Source: Microbacterium enclense (GTDB taxonomy: Bacteria > Actinomycetota > Actinomycetes > Actinomycetales > Microbacteriaceae). Taken from it: a stretch of DNA of 45,092 bases. The notes beneath the pieces were generated by a model. That model was not told where the DNA came from and ran no database searches. It worked only from the letters and a program-made list of their open reading frames with translations. Positions 41,503 through 45,092 of this stretch are shown here, piece by piece; the stretch's first letter is position 1, and the number at the start of each line of letters is the position of its first letter. Both the position numbers and the translations under genes were made by a program. The stretch covers positions 1-45,092 of the forward strand of contig NZ_RBZY01000032.1 of NCBI RefSeq assembly GCF_004022425.1, written 5' to 3'.

Positions 41503-41562
41503 GTGCACCGTGCACACTCGCCGGTGTGAAGTTCGCCACCCGCGCCACTGTGCCACCCGCGC
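41503..41562. promoter_or_regulatory. Repeats upstream of the acyl-CoA ligase
   Basis: GTGCAC-C-GTGCAC (41503-41515) is a perfect inverted repeat, and GCCACCCGCGC occurs twice as a direct repeat (41535-41545 and 41552-41562). They lie 90-150 bp before the ligase start, where an operator for a fatty-acid-type regulator would be expected. No regulator gene is adjacent. Confidence 0.35.
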
Positions 41563-41650
41563 GATGTTCCTAGCGTGAGGGGAGCGCGAAGACGCGCACG
41601 AAGACGCTCGAATCGCGCCCGACGCAGTGGTCGGCGCGGGGAGGTGAACG

Positions 41651-43159
41651 ATGATGTCCTTCGACGAATTCGACAGTCGGGCCACGACGCGGCGCGCCGG
41701 CTCCGGACTGGAGCACCTGCCGTGGCGCAGTCCCTCGGCGGGCACCTCGCGGCCCGCGGTGCGGGACGTCACCGTCGATCTCAGCTACCGGGAGCTGGAG
41801 CGCCGAGCGGCCGCCTGCGCCGAGCTGTTCGCCTCGCGGGGCATCGGTCGGGGTGACGTCGTGGCGATCATGCTGCCGAACTCCGTCGCTTTCCTCGCCG
41901 CGATGCTGGGCGCGTGGCGGGTGGGCGCCGCGGTGACGCCCGTGAACCCCACTTTCACCGAACGAGAGCTGCGCTATCAGCTCGAGGATTCGGGAGCGCG
42001 TCTGCTCGTCACGGCGGGGACACCGAACGTCGAGGTCGAGACGCTGGCGCCGGCCGACCTTCCGCACACCCTGCGCGGCCCGCTGACGGACCCGACCCTC
42101 AGCCCCGACACGCTCGCCCTCCTGGTGTATACGAGCGGCTCGACCGGCCAGCCCAAGGGCGTCATGCTCGACCACGCGAACCTCAGTGCCATGGCGGTCT
42201 CCCTGCGTCGCCACATCGAGCTCGGGCCCGACGACCAGGCTCTCCTGGTCCTCCCGCTGTTCCACGTTAACTCGCTCTGCGTGAGTTTCCTCGCGCCCAT
42301 CAGCGCGGGGGGCAGCGTGTCGATCCTCGAGCGGTTCGCCCCCGCCACATTCCTCGCCGCAGCACAGCGGTACGAGCCCACCTACTTTTCAGCAGTCCCG
42401 GCGATCTTCGCTCGTCTCGCCGAGGTACCGCGTGAACAGATCCCCCGCCTGCCCTCGCTGCGACTCGCGATCTGCGGCGCCGCCCCGGCCAGCCCTGAGT
42501 TGCTCGCCCTCAGCGAGGAACGCTTCGGCATCCCCATCCTCGAGGGATACGGCCTCACCGAGGCGACCTGCGCCTCGGCGTGCAATCCGTTGTGGGGCGA
42601 GCGGAAGCCGGGCACCGTCGGTCGAGCTCTGCCCGGCCAGCAGATCGCGATCCTCGACGAGGAGGGACATCTCCTGCCCCCGGGCGTGCGCGGCGAGGTG
42701 GCCGTCCTCAGCCCCACGGTCATGCGCGGGTACCTCGGACGACCGGATGCCACCGCGGAGGTGCTCCGCGGAGGGTGGCTGCGGACGGGCGACATCGGCA
42801 TCCTCGACGAAGATGCCTACCTGACGCTCGTCGATCGGGCAAAGGACATGATCATCCGCGGCGGCGAGAACCTGTACCCCAAGGAGATCGAGGCCTTCCT
42901 CGCCACGCATCCAGCGGTGCTCGAGGCCGCGGTCATCGGGCGTCCCGACCCCGTGTACGGCGAGGTCCCGATCGCGGACGTCGTCCTCCACCCCGGCGAG
43001 GCGGTCACCGAGGACGAACTGCGCTCCCACTGCGCGCAGGGTCTCACCAAGATCAAGGTGCCCGCCGAGATTCGCATCGTCACGGATCTCGTACGCAACC
43101 CGGTCGGCAAGGTCGACAAACCGGCGATGCGCCGGGCGCTCGCCGCGGCCGCCGTCTGA
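41651..43159 (+). CDS. AMP-dependent acyl-CoA synthetase/ligase
   Basis: A 502-aa adenylate-forming enzyme. Motifs in order: LLVYTSGSTGQPKGVMLDH (A3, ATP binding, about 160), LPLFHVNSL, LEGYGLTEATCAS (A5), WLRTGDIGILDEDAYLTLVD (A7/A8), RAKDMIIRGGENLYPKEIE (A8) and NPVGKVDK (A10 with the catalytic Lys). It activates a carboxylic acid, probably a fatty acid, to its CoA thioester. The gene is followed at 41 bp by a DUF3556 membrane protein and an FAD oxidoreductase, which suggests joint lipid or polyketide-like metabolism of envelope components. An ATG pair at 41651 offers two starts; RBS GGGGAGG precedes. Confidence 0.92.
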   Translation: MMSFDEFDSRATTRRAGSGLEHLPWRSPSAGTSRPAVRDVTVDLSYRELERRAAACAELFASRGIGRGDVVAIMLPNSVAFLAAMLGAWRVGAAVTPVNPTFTERELRYQLEDSGARLLVTAGTPNVEVETLAPADLPHTLRGPLTDPTLSPDTLALLVYTSGSTGQPKGVMLDHANLSAMAVSLRRHIELGPDDQALLVLPLFHVNSLCVSFLAPISAGGSVSILERFAPATFLAAAQRYEPTYFSAVPAIFARLAEVPREQIPRLPSLRLAICGAAPASPELLALSEERFGIPILEGYGLTEATCASACNPLWGERKPGTVGRALPGQQIAILDEEGHLLPPGVRGEVAVLSPTVMRGYLGRPDATAEVLRGGWLRTGDIGILDEDAYLTLVDRAKDMIIRGGENLYPKEIEAFLATHPAVLEAAVIGRPDPVYGEVPIADVVLHPGEAVTEDELRSHCAQGLTKIKVPAEIRIVTDLVRNPVGKVDKPAMRRALAAAAV

Positions 43160-43200
43160 ACACTTCTCTTGCCCTCATCCCGTCACCGAAGGAGTTGATC

Positions 43201-45030
43201 ATGGGATTCAAGACCGCGGACTTCCCGCCCCTCGACACGACCACGTTCCTGCACCAGCCGCTGCGCGAGCGGATCAAGGCCCTGACCCTGCACTGGGTGG
43301 AGTACGGATTCGGATCGCCCCGCATGATCGCCGCGACCTACCTCGTCAAGATCGCCGTGCTGTGGTTCCTCATCGGCAGCATCATCATCACGGCGACAAG
43401 CGGTGTGGGATGGTTCTGGCAGGTCGACCAGTGGTGGAACCAGCCGATCGTCTACCAGAAGGCGATCATCTGGACCATGCTGCTCGAAGCGATCGGCCTC
43501 GCCGGATCGTGGGGGCCGACGGCCGGCAAATTCAAGCCCATGACCGGCGGCATCCAGTTCTGGGCGCGGCCGGGCACGATCCGGCTGCGGCCGTGGGCCT
43601 GGGTGCCGGGGACGGCCGGCGACACCCGGACGATCTTCGACGTCGTCGTCTACCTCGGGTTTCTCGCGGCGCTCGCCACGGCGCTCGTGCTCCCCGGCAC
43701 GGTGACCCCTGCGCTCGCTGCGGCGCTCCCCGAGAACACGAGCGGGTTGGTACAGACCACCCCCGTGATCGTCGCGATCGCGCTCCTGGTGATCGTGGGC
43801 GTGCGCGACAAGACGATCGCGGTCGCGTCGCGCATCGAGCAGTACCTGCCGGCGTTGGTGTTCTTCTCGGTGCTGTCGTTCGTGGACATGATCATCGCGC
43901 TGAAACTGCTCATCGTTGCCGTGTGGGTCTGTGCGGGCATCTCGAAGTTCGGAAAGCACTTCGTCAATGTCATCCCGCCGATGCTCAGCAACACGCCGTT
44001 CTGGCCGCCGAGATGGCTCAAGCGCGCCCTGTACCGCGACTTCCCTCGGGACGTGCGCCCGTCGAAGCTCGCGCAGTTCATGGCGCACGCGATGGGGACC
44101 ACGGTCGAGATCGCCGTTCCGCTCGTGCTGCTGTTCTCGCAGAATTTCTGGGTCACGCTCGCGGCGGTCGTCCTCATCGTGGGCTTCCACCTCTTCATCT
44201 TCTCGACCTTCCCGCTCGCCGTCCCGCTGGAGTGGAACACCCTGTTCTGCTACGCCGCGGTGTTCCTCTTCCTCGGCTTCCCCGCGCAGGCGGGATACGC
44301 AGTCACCGACTTCTCGAACGGGTGGCTGCTCGCCGGGATCGTTGCGGCCCTGCTGTTCTTCCCCGTGCTCGGCAACCTCCGCCCCGACAAGGTCTCGTTC
44401 CTGCCGTCGATGCGTCAGTACGCGGGCAACTGGGCGTCGGCGCTGTGGACCTTCACACCCGGGGCGGAGAAGAAGCTGGATGCCGTCATCAGGCCGACCT
44501 CGAACCAGGTCGACCAGCTCACGCAGCTCGGCTACGCGCCCGAGATCGCCGAGATCACGATGCAGCAGACGCTGGCGTGGCGCTCGATGCACAGCCAGGG
44601 TCGCGGCCTCTTCTCGGTGCTCTACCGCGCGCTGCCCGACATCGAGACCCGCACGATCCGCGAGGGGGAGTTCGCCTGCAACTCGGTGATCGGGTTCAAC
44701 TTCGGCGACGGTCACCTCCACGACGAGTCGCTCATCCGCGCCCTGCAGAGCCGCTGCCATTTCGAACCCGGCGAATTCGTGGTCGTATGGGTGGAGTCTC
44801 AGGCCATCCACGCGAACTTCCAGGAGTACAAAGTGATCGACGCGGCCCGCGGTGTGATCGAGCGGGGAAGATGGCGCGTGGCGGATGCCGTGGCGGCACA
44901 GCCGTGGCTCGCGGACGGCCCCATTCCGCTCGAGCAGTATTGGCGTGCCGACGCGGAGGGCCGGGTGGCGGACGTGACGAACAGCGTCCGCACGGTCTCG
45001 CGCAGGCGGGGCGAACGGGTCCCGAAGTGA
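43201..45030 (+). CDS. DUF3556 family transmembrane protein
   Basis: A 609-aa membrane protein of the DUF3556 family, best known in mycobacteria and related actinobacteria. It begins GFKTADFPPLDTTTFLHQPL, then has an N-terminal soluble stretch (RIKALTLHWVEYGFGSPRMI) and about nine hydrophobic segments to about residue 410. A conserved C-terminal soluble domain follows (GEKKLDAVI-like segment, then LAWRSMHSQGRGLFSVLYRA and NSVIGFNFGDGHLHDESLIR). The family has no firm function that I know. A GAAGGAG ribosome site precedes the ATG. It sits between the acyl-CoA ligase and an FAD oxidoreductase whose GTG overlaps its stop, so a shared pathway is likely. Confidence 0.9.
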   Translation: MGFKTADFPPLDTTTFLHQPLRERIKALTLHWVEYGFGSPRMIAATYLVKIAVLWFLIGSIIITATSGVGWFWQVDQWWNQPIVYQKAIIWTMLLEAIGLAGSWGPTAGKFKPMTGGIQFWARPGTIRLRPWAWVPGTAGDTRTIFDVVVYLGFLAALATALVLPGTVTPALAAALPENTSGLVQTTPVIVAIALLVIVGVRDKTIAVASRIEQYLPALVFFSVLSFVDMIIALKLLIVAVWVCAGISKFGKHFVNVIPPMLSNTPFWPPRWLKRALYRDFPRDVRPSKLAQFMAHAMGTTVEIAVPLVLLFSQNFWVTLAAVVLIVGFHLFIFSTFPLAVPLEWNTLFCYAAVFLFLGFPAQAGYAVTDFSNGWLLAGIVAALLFFPVLGNLRPDKVSFLPSMRQYAGNWASALWTFTPGAEKKLDAVIRPTSNQVDQLTQLGYAPEIAEITMQQTLAWRSMHSQGRGLFSVLYRALPDIETRTIREGEFACNSVIGFNFGDGHLHDESLIRALQSRCHFEPGEFVVVWVESQAIHANFQEYKVIDAARGVIERGRWRVADAVAAQPWLADGPIPLEQYWRADAEGRVADVTNSVRTVSRRRGERVPK

Positions 45031-45092
45031 CGCGTGCGGTGGTCGTGGGCAGCGGTCCGAACGGTCTGGCGGCCGCCGCGACCCTGGCGGCC
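45027..45092 (+). CDS. FAD-dependent oxidoreductase, N-terminal part
   Basis: The first 22 codons are present and the gene runs off the right edge. It starts at GTG 45027, overlapping the DUF3556 stop, and reads AVVVGSGPNGLAAAATLAA, the dinucleotide-binding motif GSGPNGL of phytoene-desaturase-type FAD oxidoreductases. PNGLAAA rather than the AGG motif fits the crtI/NAD(P)-binding family often seen beside DUF3556 genes. Confidence 0.85.
   Translation, partial: MTRAVVVGSGPNGLAAAATLAA

Noticed and set aside
1..45092. CRISPR array
   Set aside because: No regularly spaced short repeats were seen; the only duplicated element is the palindrome at 10500-10677.

Overview
This window reads as the chromosome of a high-GC Gram-positive bacterium, most likely a Microbacterium-like member of the Microbacteriaceae. 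Three things point there: very high GC, tightly packed operons joined by GTGA/ATGA overlaps, and the recurrent heptamer GGATGCC/GGCATCC, which I associate with this group. The assignment is an inference; no rRNA or other marker gene is present.

Region 1 (1-10461) is a complete-looking oxidative, non-phosphorylative catabolic cluster for a 6-deoxyhexose, best read as L-fucose. It holds a sugar ABC importer without its own ATPase (lipoprotein plus two permeases), a RhaM-type mutarotase, an aldo/keto reductase (sugar to lactone), an amidohydrolase (lactonase), an enolase-superfamily dehydratase, an SDR (keto-deoxy-acid dehydrogenase) and a FAH-family hydrolase that would release pyruvate and lactate. 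A GntR/FCD regulator follows the dehydratase, and a perfect palindrome lies in the divergent promoter. A zinc dehydrogenase and the start of a second SDR read away on the left. Two copies of a 51-bp palindrome close the region (10500-10677), followed by a TetR gene.

Region 2 (11582-22853) is for nitrate and nitrite assimilation. On the plus strand are nirB, nirD, a siroheme synthase/uroporphyrinogen-III methyltransferase, a uroporphyrinogen-III synthase fused to a winged-helix DNA-binding domain, and a CbiX-like chelatase. This set gives the siroheme nitrite reductase together with its cofactor. Converging on it from the minus strand are a NarK-type transporter, a molybdopterin nitrate reductase and its FAD/[2Fe-2S] reductase. 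GTNAC motifs upstream of narK suggest GlnR control.

Region 3 (about 22.84-35.2 kb) is a genomic island. GC is lower, intergenic gaps are longer, and GGATGCC nearly vanishes. It carries a gene fragment, a frameshifted lipoprotein, an Lsr2-family nucleoid protein, a DUF4238 protein, several unrecognised proteins, and a coupled pair of 224-aa and 955-aa proteins, the larger a probable helical-repeat protein. It also has a 512-aa protein with a PD-(D/E)XK nuclease core, a tandem-HTH protein, an integrase N-terminal relic, a NUDIX hydrolase, a 49-aa Cys-containing protein and a decayed gene. The coupled pair and the nuclease-like protein are the best candidates for an undescribed system, probably defence; this is inference.

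Region 4 (35242-45092) returns to native composition. It has a DUF1653 protein and a second molybdopterin oxidoreductase whose N-terminus is frameshifted and whose fourth cluster cysteine is missing. This is coupled to a helical protein and an HPP-family membrane protein. Next come NAD(P)H-hydrate dehydratase with a histidine phosphatase, a GyrI-like protein, and an acyl-CoA ligase, a DUF3556 membrane protein and the start of an FAD oxidoreductase.
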